Source: Sphingomonas sp. J315
GTDB taxonomy: Bacteria > Pseudomonadota > Alphaproteobacteria > Sphingomonadales > Sphingomonadaceae
Direction: 5' to 3'
Length of the DNA stretch: 64,000 nt
NCBI RefSeq assembly: GCF_024666595.1
Contig: NZ_CP088296.1
Span: 1,116,001 to 1,180,000 of the forward strand
The translations under genes were made by a program, and so were the position numbers. This document shows positions 12,868-21,886 of this stretch, piece after piece. Every line of letters starts with the position of its first letter. Position 1 is the first letter of the stretch. The notes beneath the pieces were generated by a model. It was not told where the DNA came from. It saw nothing but the letters and a program-made list of their open reading frames with translations, and searched no databases.

Positions 12868-13554
12868 TCAGTTCGAAACGAGGATCGCGCGCGTCCACAC
12901 GCGGCCCTTGTTTTTCAACGTGATACGATATTCCTCGGTGCGGCCCGGAGTCCAGCGACACAGCAGGTCGCGGCGCGCGAGTCCGGACGTCACCGGAGGA
13001 CGATCGGTGCATGCGACGCGGCCCGCAGCATCGGTCACCGCCAGTTCCAGCGCCGCGTCGCCATCGCCGCGCACCCGCACCAGCGCCAGCCGCCCGCCCT
13101 CTGCCCGCGCGCGCATGGTCAATGTGCGCTCGGCGGGCAAATCATGGGTATAGACGATTGCGGCAGGCAGGAATCCGCGGCTCGCCTCGGCCTGCGCTTC
13201 CTCGATCGCCGCGATCTTGTCCGCATCGCCCCCGGCCCAGCCGCGCGCCTCGACAAGCAAAGCTGCGGGCGCGGTGACGGGCAATTGCTCGCTCGCGCTG
13301 GCGCGGCCGATCACCATCGGCGCATTCTCCGCCTGGACCAGCACGAAATCGCCGCTGTCCAGCATCCGCGCGGCGACCATCATCATATCGACATCGCGAT
13401 CGGCGCGCGCGCGCGCGATCAGGTCGCGGACCAGCTCGGCGCGGGCGATCACCGCATCGGGCGGCGTGGCCTCGACATGGCCGTCATGCGCCACCGGCGC
13501 TGCGGCGACGGGCAGTGCGGCGAGCAATAGGGCTAAGGGCATCATCAGGCGCAT
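12868..13554 (-). CDS. Exported two-cysteine protein, paralogue 1 of 3
   Basis: A 228-residue secreted protein from the ATG at 13554, with a clear signal peptide ending near PVAAAPV. It is a divergent member of a three-gene family with the products at 16444 and 17261. Shared features are an N-terminal helix ending in MMMVAARMLDSG, the central IAAIEEAQAEASRG, a C-terminal beta-rich domain with two cysteines (VACTD and LLCRW) and a final strand ending VSN. The C-terminal part resembles a pre-peptidase C-terminal (PPC-like) beta sandwich by eye; I could not confirm this. It sits between the TPR gene and the caspase-like gene, so a role as ligand, inhibitor or substrate of those peptidases is possible but unproven. 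Confidence 0.75.
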   Translation of the reverse strand: MRLMMPLALLLAALPVAAAPVAHDGHVEATPPDAVIARAELVRDLIARARADRDVDMMMVAARMLDSGDFVLVQAENAPMVIGRASASEQLPVTAPAALLVEARGWAGGDADKIAAIEEAQAEASRGFLPAAIVYTHDLPAERTLTMRARAEGGRLALVRVRGDGDAALELAVTDAAGRVACTDRPPVTSGLARRDLLCRWTPGRTEEYRITLKNKGRVWTRAILVSN

Positions 13555-13642
13555 CGGTCTGGCGCAATTCCTGCAGGTTCGAACGAGCCGCATCCTGGCC
13601 CTGCGCCCAGTCTGGCGCGACCGACAGGGTCTGACAATCGGG

Positions 13643-14656
13643 TCACCGCGTCGCGCCCATCCGCCACGCCGCCTCGACCTGTCGCGCAAAGATCGGCGCA
13701 AAATAGCGCAACTCGGCCTGCGCACCGGCATCGTAACCGCGAAAGCTGGCGATCCGCCGTTGCACACCCAGCGCCGCGCGGGCGTAGAATACCCGCGCCT
13801 CGCCAGGGCTGCGGGTCCGGGTCACCTCGCCCATCGCGACTGCCGCCATGATCGCGTCCATATTGTCCCAGATTCCGGTCAGCGCATGGGCGATCACCGC
13901 GCGGCGCAGATAGGGCTCCGCCTCGCCCTCACGCCCCAGTTCGCGCAGGGTCATGCCGAGCGCGACCAAAACCTTGCGCGTCTGCAAATGGTCGCGCCCG
14001 AACTGCGCCTCGTGCAGCGCCAGCGATCGCCGCAATGCCACCTCCGCCTCGGCGTGACGCCCCTGCCCCAGCAGGCCATAGCCAACCGCCATCAACGCGC
14101 CCGCGAGCGACGAACTGGCCTCCGCGACACCCGAATCGACCAATTTCAACGCGCGATTGAGGCTTGCCTCCGCCTCCGCATGCCGCTCGAGCATTGCGAG
14201 GACCAGGCCATGTTCGATCAGCACGCTGGCCACCGCATCGGGCGGTGCATCGGGGGTCGCGGTAAGGATGGCTGCGGCGCGGCGTAAAATCTTCTCGGCC
14301 TCAACCGCGCGATCCTGCGCGATCAGCATGATCGCCAGCCGTGAATTGATCAGCGCAGCGGTCGGCCCATCGGCGCCCTCGAACCGCATCACCGCGACCA
14401 GCGCGGCGCGGAGCAGCACCTCTGCCTCCCGGTCTCGTCCGCGCGCCTGGAGCAACATCCCCAGCGCAATCTGCGCCCCGACATGCTCCTCGCTGCCGGG
14501 CGTCGCGGACCGCAATGTGGCGCGCGCCTCCGCCTCGAACTGCGCGGCCTGATCGACCGGCGGTACGCTCTGCGCGGCTGCCGGGGCAGCCGCTAGTCCG
14601 AGCGCGATGCCAATCAGCGTCGTGCGCACGACGCCGGAGGAGCGCCGCGCCGCCAC
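13643..14656 (-). CDS. Exported TPR protein next to the CHAT peptidase
   Basis: A 337-residue protein with a signal peptide (cleavage near APAAAQS) followed by about five tetratricopeptide-like repeats, recognisable by repeated patterns such as EAEVLLRAAL, EAEASLNRAL and EAEVALRRSL. The GTG start at 14656 comes one base after the CHAT stop, so the two are translationally coupled and their products probably interact. The C-terminus (GYDAGAQAELRYF, then RQVEAAW) recurs in the second exported TPR protein at 23356-25062. TPR arrays serve as protein-binding scaffolds; here one would expect presentation of substrates or signals to the CHAT peptidase in the periplasm. Confidence 0.85.
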   Translation of the reverse strand: MAARRSSGVVRTTLIGIALGLAAAPAAAQSVPPVDQAAQFEAEARATLRSATPGSEEHVGAQIALGMLLQARGRDREAEVLLRAALVAVMRFEGADGPTAALINSRLAIMLIAQDRAVEAEKILRRAAAILTATPDAPPDAVASVLIEHGLVLAMLERHAEAEASLNRALKLVDSGVAEASSSLAGALMAVGYGLLGQGRHAEAEVALRRSLALHEAQFGRDHLQTRKVLVALGMTLRELGREGEAEPYLRRAVIAHALTGIWDNMDAIMAAVAMGEVTRTRSPGEARVFYARAALGVQRRIASFRGYDAGAQAELRYFAPIFARQVEAAWRMGATR

Positions 14657-14657
14657 C

Positions 14658-16430
14658 TCACTTGCCCGGATCGCCGACCAGCGTGAACGCCGCCCAGTAT
14701 TTGGGGCTGACGAACTGGCCCGTCCCTTCGCTGCGCACGGTCTTCATTGCCGCCTGTAACGCGCGCGCGCGCCCAGCGACATCGCCCTTCTGGATGTTGC
14801 CGAAGGTCTGCTGCATCAGCAGCGAGGTCGCTGCGTCGCTGACCGCCCAATGACTGACCAGCAGCGATCGAGTGCCTGCCTGGAAGAATGCGCGGGCGAG
14901 GCCCGACAAGCCACTCGCGTCCTTCCCGTCTCCCGCAGCAGTGTTGCACGCCGACAAGACGACGACATCGGCGGGGATCTTGAGCTCCGTCACTTCGGAC
15001 ATGGTAAGCAGCCCGTCGTCAAGTTCCGTGGCCTGTTTGGGCGGGGTAAACACAAGGCCCGGTTCGGCGTTGTCACCAACCTCGGTCGCGAGCAAACCGT
15101 GGGTCGAGAACACGACAAAGCGCGCTCCAGATATTGCCTTACTCGCCTTGACCGCCGTTTCCGTCGCAGCATCCCCGATCACCACGGTGGATTGCGTCCC
15201 GAACGACTTCTGCAGACTTTCCAGCTCTGCCTTAGCCTGCGGCAGATAGGCCAGCGCGCGCAGCTTTTCCGGATCGGCGAGCTTGCCCTTGTACATCTGG
15301 CCGGCCAACCCTGGGGTCACGCTGCGCCCGGTCTCAGGAGTATAGGCCCCGGCAAGCGTCGGTGCCCCATAAGCGGCAAGCGTAATCCCGCCGCCGCGCA
15401 CCTGCGCGTAGCTGGCCGAACCGGCGCGAACGTCGCAGCCGGGATGGGCATCGGACGGCTTTTCGATCAGCAAACAGCGCAGCGAGCGCAACGCCGACAC
15501 CGAGGGCAGCTCGGCCAGCGCATATTTGTCGATCAGCCAGGGGCTACCCGCGACCGCCGCCGGGTCGGTGTCCGATCCTTCCGGCGGCGCGGTGACGAGC
15601 AATGCCAGCGGAAGCGAGGTGAGCGGGCCGCTGACATTGGTCAACAGCACCTGCTTGCCCTTCAGCACCCCTTCGACCGGCGCGATCAGTTCCTTGTAAA
15701 TCTCATGTGCGAGCTTGCGGTCGAACGCCTTGCCCTGTGGAGCGACGGCGGCGGTACCGGTGCCGGGCGGCGGCTGACGGCCCGATCCGCGCGCGCCGTC
15801 CACTTCCATGCTGGCACGCAGTAGATTGACCTTGGCGGCCAATGCGTCCTGTTTCATCGCTTCCGAGCGCGACCAGGTCGATCCCTCGCGCGTCACAGCC
15901 CAAGTGTAACTGGCGTCGTCGGACACGAGGATGACGACCATCGCCTCATCGGGGTTGAGCAGCTTCTGCACGGCGGCGATGTCGAGCGCCTTGGGGCGCG
16001 TCATGTCGAAATATTGGGGGAAATCCTTCGCGATCTTCGCTTCGATCACATCGACCTCGGCGCGCAGCGCGGCGCGGCGCTGGGTCAGCGCGCGACGTTC
16101 TTCCTCCGGCACCTGCGCGCCGCGTTCGATCAGCGCGCTGAACTGGCGATCGACCGCCTCCATCTCGGCAAGTTTCTTGTCGCGCTCCTGCTCCAGGACC
16201 GCGAGCGGACCGCCGCCCGCTGCAAAGCGCGCGGTGGTGCGGTCGAGCGCGGCTGCCGCGCCGGAAATCTGGGCATATTGCGCCGCCTCGAACGCCTCTG
16301 ACCGCAGCACTTCGGGCGACGGCACCGGCTCGATCTTGATGTCGGGCGTGGTCTGGGCGGACAGCAACGCTGCAGCAAGCGGCAGGGCAACCGCGCACTT
16401 GAGTCTCATGGACGGGTTGGTGCGCGGCAT
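14658..16430 (-). CDS. Exported CHAT-domain (caspase-like) peptidase
   Basis: About 590 residues. The ATG at 16430 is preceded by AAGGAG at six bases, better than the adjacent GTG at 16433. A signal peptide (to about residue 25) is followed by an alpha-helical, coiled-coil region (75-150) and a C-terminal CHAT domain (about 260-590). The catalytic dyad is visible: His444 in FSTHGLL and Cys495 in LSACNTAAG, followed by the typical GLARAFFQAG and HWAVSD segments. CHAT peptidases are usually cytoplasmic and fused to TPRs; here the enzyme is exported and the TPR part is a separate, coupled gene. The upstream neighbour is a small two-cysteine protein ending 13 bp before. Function is likely regulatory proteolysis; the substrate is unknown. 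Confidence 0.92.
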   Translation of the reverse strand: MPRTNPSMRLKCAVALPLAAALLSAQTTPDIKIEPVPSPEVLRSEAFEAAQYAQISGAAAALDRTTARFAAGGGPLAVLEQERDKKLAEMEAVDRQFSALIERGAQVPEEERRALTQRRAALRAEVDVIEAKIAKDFPQYFDMTRPKALDIAAVQKLLNPDEAMVVILVSDDASYTWAVTREGSTWSRSEAMKQDALAAKVNLLRASMEVDGARGSGRQPPPGTGTAAVAPQGKAFDRKLAHEIYKELIAPVEGVLKGKQVLLTNVSGPLTSLPLALLVTAPPEGSDTDPAAVAGSPWLIDKYALAELPSVSALRSLRCLLIEKPSDAHPGCDVRAGSASYAQVRGGGITLAAYGAPTLAGAYTPETGRSVTPGLAGQMYKGKLADPEKLRALAYLPQAKAELESLQKSFGTQSTVVIGDAATETAVKASKAISGARFVVFSTHGLLATEVGDNAEPGLVFTPPKQATELDDGLLTMSEVTELKIPADVVVLSACNTAAGDGKDASGLSGLARAFFQAGTRSLLVSHWAVSDAATSLLMQQTFGNIQKGDVAGRARALQAAMKTVRSEGTGQFVSPKYWAAFTLVGDPGK

Positions 16431-16443
16431 CACTTGCTCCTTG

Positions 16444-17163
16444 TCAATTCGTCACCAGCGCCACGCCGGTGCCGGTCTCCCCAAGATTGATCGCCTGAAT
16501 CGAGAAAGGGCCAGTCCAGATCGGATTGACCCGGCAATAGAGGGTCACGTTGCCGGACATGTCCTGACAGGCCAGGCCTCCATTTTCATCGAAGACCTTG
16601 AGCGCCAGCGGAGTCGCCGAATCCCGGCGCATCCCGATCACCTTGGGTTCGCCCCCGCGAAACGTCGCGCGGACGGTCCAGACCGTCTTGGCCGGCACAT
16701 ATTGGGTGGTGCGGATTGAGTTGCATGGACACACGATACCCTTGCCCGCGTCGGCACGGGCGGTCTCGATTTCGGCAAGCAGATCCGCGTCGCCCGCGGC
16801 GAACTGGGCCGCCTCGGCAAAGAGATCGGCGCCGGTCAGCGGCTTGGCGCTGCCCTCCGCCTTTGCCCCGCTGTCCAGCGTTCCCTTGTCGGTCCCCTCC
16901 TTGACCGGAGCGGATTCGACAATCTTCGCCGCGACGATCATCGCGCGCGCATCCTTGGTCGCGCGCGCATAATCGGCGAGGCGATAGCCGAGCACCAGCG
17001 CCTCCGCAGCTTCTGAGCCTTCGTTATCGGGTAAAATCTTGGGTGCCGGATCGGCAAGGTCGCGGATCTGGGCCGTCGCGGGTCCAGCGGCGAACAGGGA
17101 TGCAGTCGATATCACGGCTGCCAGCAGAAGTTGCCGGGCGGTGATCAGAGTCCGGGAGCGCAT
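16444..17163 (-). CDS. Exported two-cysteine protein, paralogue 2 of 3
   Basis: A 239-residue secreted protein. The ATG at 17163 follows GGGAGG, and the signal peptide is cut near PATAQIR. It is closely similar to the next gene upstream (17261-17953) over almost its whole length: YRLADYAR, KDARAMIVAAK, GADLFAEA, RRDSATP, CQDMSGNVTLYCR and a C-terminus ending ALVTN. It differs by an inserted CPC pair in the middle, giving two extra cysteines. The copy at 12868 is more distant. The close match points to a recent tandem duplication. The product has no known function; the conserved cysteine pair suggests a disulphide-stabilised periplasmic domain. Confidence 0.82.
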   Translation of the reverse strand: MRSRTLITARQLLLAAVISTASLFAAGPATAQIRDLADPAPKILPDNEGSEAAEALVLGYRLADYARATKDARAMIVAAKIVESAPVKEGTDKGTLDSGAKAEGSAKPLTGADLFAEAAQFAAGDADLLAEIETARADAGKGIVCPCNSIRTTQYVPAKTVWTVRATFRGGEPKVIGMRRDSATPLALKVFDENGGLACQDMSGNVTLYCRVNPIWTGPFSIQAINLGETGTGVALVTN

Positions 17164-17260
17164 CACGTCCTCCCCATCGACGCGCGGCAAGGCCGCTGCG
17201 TGCTTGAGAAAGCTACCGCCCCGGGATAAGTCCGCACCCCGGGGCGAGCAGCCGTTTCGC

Positions 17261-17953
17261 TTAGTTGGTCACCAGCGCAGCGCCGGTGCCATAGGCACCA
17301 TAGTTGATCGTCTGGACCGAGAACGGGCCGGTCCAGATCGGGTTGACGCGGCAGTACAGCGTCACATTGCCCGACATGTCCTGGCAAACCAGATTGCCGT
17401 TCTCGTCGAAGATCTTCAGGCCGACCGGGGTCGCCGAGTCACGGCGCACGCCGACGACCAGCGGCTCACCGCCACGGGCAGCGAAGCGGACGGTCCACAC
17501 GGTGTTGCCGGGGACATACTGGACGGTGCGAATTGCGCCGCCCACGACACCGCGCGATGCTTCGGCCTGAGCTTCCTCGACCGCAGCGACAATGTCGGCG
17601 TCACCCGCAGCGAGCGTCTTCGCCTCGGCGAACAGGTCGGCTGCGGTGGTCACCTTCGCGGTGCCGGTACCCTTGCCGGTGCCTTCGATCTTGCCCTTGT
17701 CGGTGCCTTCCTTGACGGTGACCGAGTCGACCATCTTGGCGGCGACGATCATCGCGCGCGCATCCTTGGCGGTGCGGGCATAGTCGGCCAGGCGATAGCC
17801 CAGCGCCAGCGTGTCGACAGCCTTCGAGCTTTCGGTCGCCGGCACTTCCTTGTCACCGAGGTTCGTGCCCTTCTTGTCCTGCGCGACCGACGGCGAGGCC
17901 AGCATGCTTGCGGCAACCAGTGCCATCGCCATCTTCTTGTTGAACTTAACCAT
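17261..17953 (-). CDS. Exported two-cysteine protein, paralogue 3 of 3
   Basis: A 230-residue secreted protein starting at the ATG at 17953, with GAGGAGA upstream. The signal peptide is cut near SPSVAQD, followed by a lysine-rich linker. The conserved parts are YRLADYAR, AVEEAQAEASRG, VRRDSATPVGLKIF, CQDMSGNVTLYC and a C-terminal strand ending GAALVTN. A 276-bp gap with a hairpin lies upstream, so it is probably the first gene of the transcription unit running through the second copy, CHAT, TPR, copy 1 and the caspase-like gene. It could be a structural or sensing component; no enzymatic motif is visible. Confidence 0.82.
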   Translation of the reverse strand: MVKFNKKMAMALVAASMLASPSVAQDKKGTNLGDKEVPATESSKAVDTLALGYRLADYARTAKDARAMIVAAKMVDSVTVKEGTDKGKIEGTGKGTGTAKVTTAADLFAEAKTLAAGDADIVAAVEEAQAEASRGVVGGAIRTVQYVPGNTVWTVRFAARGGEPLVVGVRRDSATPVGLKIFDENGNLVCQDMSGNVTLYCRVNPIWTGPFSVQTINYGAYGTGAALVTN

Positions 17954-18194
17954 TACCTATGTCTCCTCACTCTCCGGGCCTGCTCCCAAGCCGGCCTCGC
18001 GAACTGATCCCTCGATCAGGCAGGTTCTTCTTTAATGTGGCCCCCGCCCGCGCGACACTAACAGTTTCAGTCCTTGTTTCCATATCAAACTTGCCGCGAA
18101 GTCTCTGATTCGTGACAGTTTAGAATGGCTTTCGCCACTATTCGGGCGGTTTCCGGTTACATGAACGCGACTCCCGGCCCAAGCCTACCCAAGA

Positions 18195-18228
18195 TGGGAA
18201 TGCGCCGGGACTTGCCCGGCGCATCCCA
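18195..18228 (-). terminator. Hairpin terminator after the HtrA gene
   Basis: A near-perfect inverted repeat (arms 18195-18209 and 18215-18228, five-base loop) begins two bases after the stop of the HtrA gene at 18230. It can end the sensor/protease operon before the CHAT operon starts. The tail downstream on the minus strand is only weakly T-rich. Confidence 0.6.
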
Positions 18229-18229
18229 A

Positions 18230-19654
18230 TCACCGTTCCAGCTTGAGCTGTACCAGGCTGTTGCCGCGCGCGACGAACAACACTGCGCCACCCGCGATAT
18301 TCTGGAAGGCGCGGGCAAGTTCCGCAGCGCTCTGGACTTGCTCGCCATTGACCCCGACGATGATGTCGCCGACCGCCAGGCCCGACCGCGCCGCAGCCGA
18401 ACCGGGCTGAACCGTTGCGACGACCGCGCCGCGCAGCTGCTGTGGCACCTTGTCGGTCGCGTTGACGTCGCGGAACGTCGCGCCGAGTGCCGCCAGTCCT
18501 GCCCCGCCGGTCGAAGGCCGCGTGACCGCAACCGGCCGGGGTGCCTCGACCGTCACCTGCGCCGTCCCGGTCGAGCCGCCGCGCCGATAGCCAAGCGCGA
18601 TTGTCTTGCCCGGTTCAAGCACGCCCAGGATCGCGGTCAGGTTGCCCGGGCCCTCGATCGACCGGCCATCGGCGGAGGTGATGATGTCGCCCGACTTGAG
18701 GCCCGCCCTGGCCGCCGGACTGTCGGGCGAGACTTCGGCAACCAGCGCGCCGCGCGTCGATCCGCTGCCCGCCGCCTCGGCGGTGACCGGGCCGACCGTC
18801 ACGCCGATCCGCCCGCGCTTGACGCTGCCGTTGCGGCGCAGCTGGTCGGCGACCGCCATCGCCATGTTGATCGGAACGGCAAAGGCGATGCCGCTATTGT
18901 CCCCTGACTTGGACCAGATCGCAGTGTTGATGCCGATCAGCCGCCCGCGACTGTCGATCAGCGCGCCGCCCGAATTGCCACTGTTCACCGCCGCATCGGT
19001 CTGGATGAAATCCTGAAGCCCGTCGCCGATTCCCGTGCGCCCCAGGCCGGAGATCACGCCCATGGTCAGCGTCTGGTCGAACCCGAAGGGGTAGCCGATC
19101 GCGAAGGCGAGGTCGCCGACCTCGATCCTGCCACTGTCGCCCACCTCGATCGCGCGCAGCCCGGTCGCCTTGACGCGGAGCAGCGCGATGTCGGTCTGCG
19201 GATCGCGGCCGACCACCTCGGCATCGACGACGCGGCCGTCATGGAGCTGGACCTTGAACGCGGTCCCCTTCTCGACGACGTGGTTGTTCGACAGGATTTC
19301 GCCGCGCGCCGCGTCGATGATCACCCCCGACCCGCTGCCGATCGGCTGGGGAGCGCCCTGCGGTGCCTGACCCTGCGGTCCCGCCTGCGCCGATGTCGTC
19401 TGCCCCCGGAACGGATCGCCTTGGCCTTCGCGCGACGCGGTGCGCTCGCCGTCCTGCTGCTTGTGGCCGAGCACGATCACCTTGACCACGCTCGGCGCAA
19501 CCGCCTTGAGGTCGCGGGCATAGCTATAGACGCCGCGCTCGCTGTCATAGGGTGCGGTCTGTGCCGCCGCGCTCACCGTGAGCGGCGGCGTGCCCAGCAT
19601 CGCGATGGCGGCGACCCCGGCGAGCAGCCGTCCGTGAAAACTAGACCTCATCAT
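18230..19654 (-). CDS. Periplasmic HtrA/Deg serine protease with two PDZ domains
   Basis: A 474-residue S1C protease and chaperone acting in the periplasm. The signal peptide ends near SAAAQT. The catalytic triad is His125 (SNNHVV), Asp155 (QTDIALLR) and Ser228 (NSGNSGG). Two PDZ domains follow (about 290-370 and 395-474), each with a GDII motif. A low-complexity Q/G/P-rich loop (75-105) precedes the protease core. The start overlaps the end of the sensor-kinase gene by 14 bp, so the protease is made together with the two-component system, possibly as its output or as part of its sensing mechanism. It is the second HtrA gene in this operon. It resembles DegP/DegQ (Do) but not closely enough to choose one. 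Confidence 0.93.
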   Translation of the reverse strand: MMRSSFHGRLLAGVAAIAMLGTPPLTVSAAAQTAPYDSERGVYSYARDLKAVAPSVVKVIVLGHKQQDGERTASREGQGDPFRGQTTSAQAGPQGQAPQGAPQPIGSGSGVIIDAARGEILSNNHVVEKGTAFKVQLHDGRVVDAEVVGRDPQTDIALLRVKATGLRAIEVGDSGRIEVGDLAFAIGYPFGFDQTLTMGVISGLGRTGIGDGLQDFIQTDAAVNSGNSGGALIDSRGRLIGINTAIWSKSGDNSGIAFAVPINMAMAVADQLRRNGSVKRGRIGVTVGPVTAEAAGSGSTRGALVAEVSPDSPAARAGLKSGDIITSADGRSIEGPGNLTAILGVLEPGKTIALGYRRGGSTGTAQVTVEAPRPVAVTRPSTGGAGLAALGATFRDVNATDKVPQQLRGAVVATVQPGSAAARSGLAVGDIIVGVNGEQVQSAAELARAFQNIAGGAVLFVARGNSLVQLKLER

Positions 19655-21060
19655 GTCCCCTTTCCCTCTGGTTCTGATCTACATCGTCCTGCGCGGGCAA
19701 TGTGATTTCGATGCGAAACCCGCCCGCGCGATTGAAAGCATGAACATTGCCGCCCGCGCGCAGCGCGACGGTGCGGACAAAGGCGAGCCCCAGCCCGTGG
19801 CTGTCCGCCCCGCCGCTGGAATAGCCGGGCTCGAAGATCCGCTCGGTCCGGCTCGGTTCGATCCCCCGGCCCGTCATTGTCGACCGCGACGGTCACCGTA
19901 TCGTCCGATCGCGTGACCGCACAGCGGATCGTCGATTCAGGGGTCGCGAACTTAACGGCATTGCCCAGGACATTCTCGACCATCCGGTCGAACAGGTCAC
20001 CCGCCACGCAGACCCGCGCGTCGACCGCGTCCAGTTCAAACTCCAGATCCTTGTCGTCACCCAGATAAACGAACATGTCGTCGATCAGCTGGCGGATCCG
20101 TGCGCCGGGATCGACACTGTCCGCCTCGTGCCGTCGCGACACTTCGGCGTCGATGATGCCGAGCAGCATGCGGCAGCGCTTGTCCATCGTCACCAGCTTC
20201 GCGTCGGCGTCGGCGATCAGCGGCTCGCCCGGCACCTTGAGCGCGAGCGCCTCGAGATGCTTGCGCGCGACCATCACCGGCCCGCGCAGATCGTGCGCGA
20301 CATGGCGGTGGAGCCGCCTGAGGCCACCGATCATATCCTCTGACCGCGCCAACAGCGCGTTGAGATGCTGGGCCAACAGCCGAAACTCGGGTTGGCCCTC
20401 GTCCACAGGGGCGCGCTCGGCAAAGCCGGTGCGGTCGGCGCGGTCGAGCAGGGCGTTGAACGCATCGAGCCGGGTACGCCACCCGCGCATCAGCGCCCAG
20501 GCAAGCAATCCGGCAAGCAGCAGGAAGCCGAAGCCGACCCCCGCGGCAAGCAGATAGGCGCGCGTCACCAGCCGTGGATCGGGACTGAATATCCGCGCGC
20601 TCAGAAACGCGCGGCCATCGCCCAAATCGACGACGGTGCCGACTGCGGTCGCATCCGCGCGCTGGCATGCGGTCCCGGCGGGAACGCGCAAGCGCACCTC
20701 GCCCTTGCCCGCCGGCCAGTCGAGCCGGGGCGTGCCGGTCAGCGCACCATCCGCTCCGCGATAGAGGAACAGCGCCCGCGCCCGCTCGCCGCTGTCGCAG
20801 CGCCCGCCATCGGTCGCCTGTGACGCGCGCGCCGCGACCATCGTCAGGATTTCGGCATCGCGCTCCTCGACGGACAGGCCCGGGGCAAGGCTGTCGATCT
20901 TGCTCGACAGCACCGCCGCGTCGGCCTGCGCCCGCACCATCGCCACCTCGCGCGCGTTCATCGACACCATCTGCAACAGGCCGAGCGTCAAGCCGACCAG
21001 CGCGACGGCGGCGAGCGCGCCGATCACCAAAGTGGTACGAAGCGGAAGCCAGCGGAGCAT
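19641..21060 (-). CDS. Membrane sensor histidine kinase, frameshifted near the ATP lid
   Basis: About 470 residues when two frames are joined. TM1 (8-30), a periplasmic sensor loop (31-165) with an internal Cys pair, TM2 (168-190) and a HAMP-like linker are followed by an H-box, His256 in VAHDLRGPV, and an ATPase domain with ENVLGNAVKFA and VDNDGPG. A run of five C at 19863-19867 (one too many) breaks the frame just after VDNDGPG; the other frame supplies the F and G2 boxes (IFEPGYSS, HGLGLAFVR) and ends at 19641. It lies five bases after the response regulator and overlaps the HtrA start. Cognate partner of the regulator at 21066. Confidence 0.85.
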
Positions 21061-21065
21061 GCGAA

Positions 21066-21872
21066 CTAGCGGCCACCCTCCATACCCGCCAGGTTGCGCA
21101 ACGCGAAACCCTGCGCCCAGATATTGGTCACCAGCGGATGGCAGTCGTCCGGAATGTCCGGGCATTGCCGCTTGAGCGACTTGCGCAGCCGCTTGATTGC
21201 CTGATCGACGGTGTTGGCGAACTCCTCGGGGAAATGGCTCCACCCCTTGCCGATCCAGCAGCGGTCCCACAGCATCGACTGGCTCAGCGGATTGCCACGT
21301 TCCTTGTACAGCTCGACCAATATGTCCGCCTCGCGGCTGGTCAGCTGGAGCAGACGTCCGTTGCACCGCACGTCCTTGGTATCGGCATCGACCTCCAGCG
21401 GCGCGCAGGTCCACCCCTTGCTGCGCATCGTCGGCTTGCGGCGGCGCAGTTGCGCGGCGACACGCGCGACCAGTTCCTCGCTGGTCGCGGGCTTGGGCAC
21501 ATAATCATCGGCACCGCGCGCGATCAGGCCATGGATGCGCTGTTCCTCGCCCCCGAGCAGCGAATAGACGAGCGCGGGAACATCGGGATCGGTCTTGAGA
21601 CCATTGGGGCGACGGCGCACCCGGTCGAGCACCTCGAGCCCTTCGATCCCCGGATTGATCCGGTCGAGCACCAGCACGTCATAGGCGTTGACCTCCAGTG
21701 CCGCGAGCGCGGCGTCGCCGGTCTCGAACAGGTCGACACTCTCGCACCCGGCGGCTTCCAGCGCGGCCTTCATTTCCGCGCCGATCTCGTCCTCCAGGAT
21801 GAGTGCGCGACATCCGGCAAAGGTGTCGGCAATGTTCTGCGCGGCTTCAGCGTCCAGTCTCAACTTACTCAT
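21066..21872 (-). CDS. OmpR-family response regulator
   Basis: A 268-residue two-component regulator. The receiver (about 20-135) has acidic ILEDE, phospho-acceptor Asp70 in VLVLDRIN and Lys127 in VPKPA; the C-terminal winged helix (about 160-265) has the OmpR-type LTSREADILVELY and a recognition helix containing NTVDQAIKRLRKSL. The ATG at 21872 is chosen for the GGAGGG ahead of it. It lies 14 bp downstream of one HtrA gene and five bases upstream of its kinase. The gene order HtrA-RR-HK-HtrA suggests that it controls envelope proteolysis, perhaps including its own operon. An unusually long N-terminus (about 20 residues) precedes the receiver. Confidence 0.92.
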   Translation of the reverse strand: MSKLRLDAEAAQNIADTFAGCRALILEDEIGAEMKAALEAAGCESVDLFETGDAALAALEVNAYDVLVLDRINPGIEGLEVLDRVRRRPNGLKTDPDVPALVYSLLGGEEQRIHGLIARGADDYVPKPATSEELVARVAAQLRRRKPTMRSKGWTCAPLEVDADTKDVRCNGRLLQLTSREADILVELYKERGNPLSQSMLWDRCWIGKGWSHFPEEFANTVDQAIKRLRKSLKRQCPDIPDDCHPLVTNIWAQGFALRNLAGMEGGR

Positions 21873-21886
21873 CGTCACACCCTCCG

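Noticed and set aside
17954..18194. Possible -35/-10 pair before the small secreted protein
   Set aside because: TTGATA with a poor -10 at 17 bases; not convincing enough to list.
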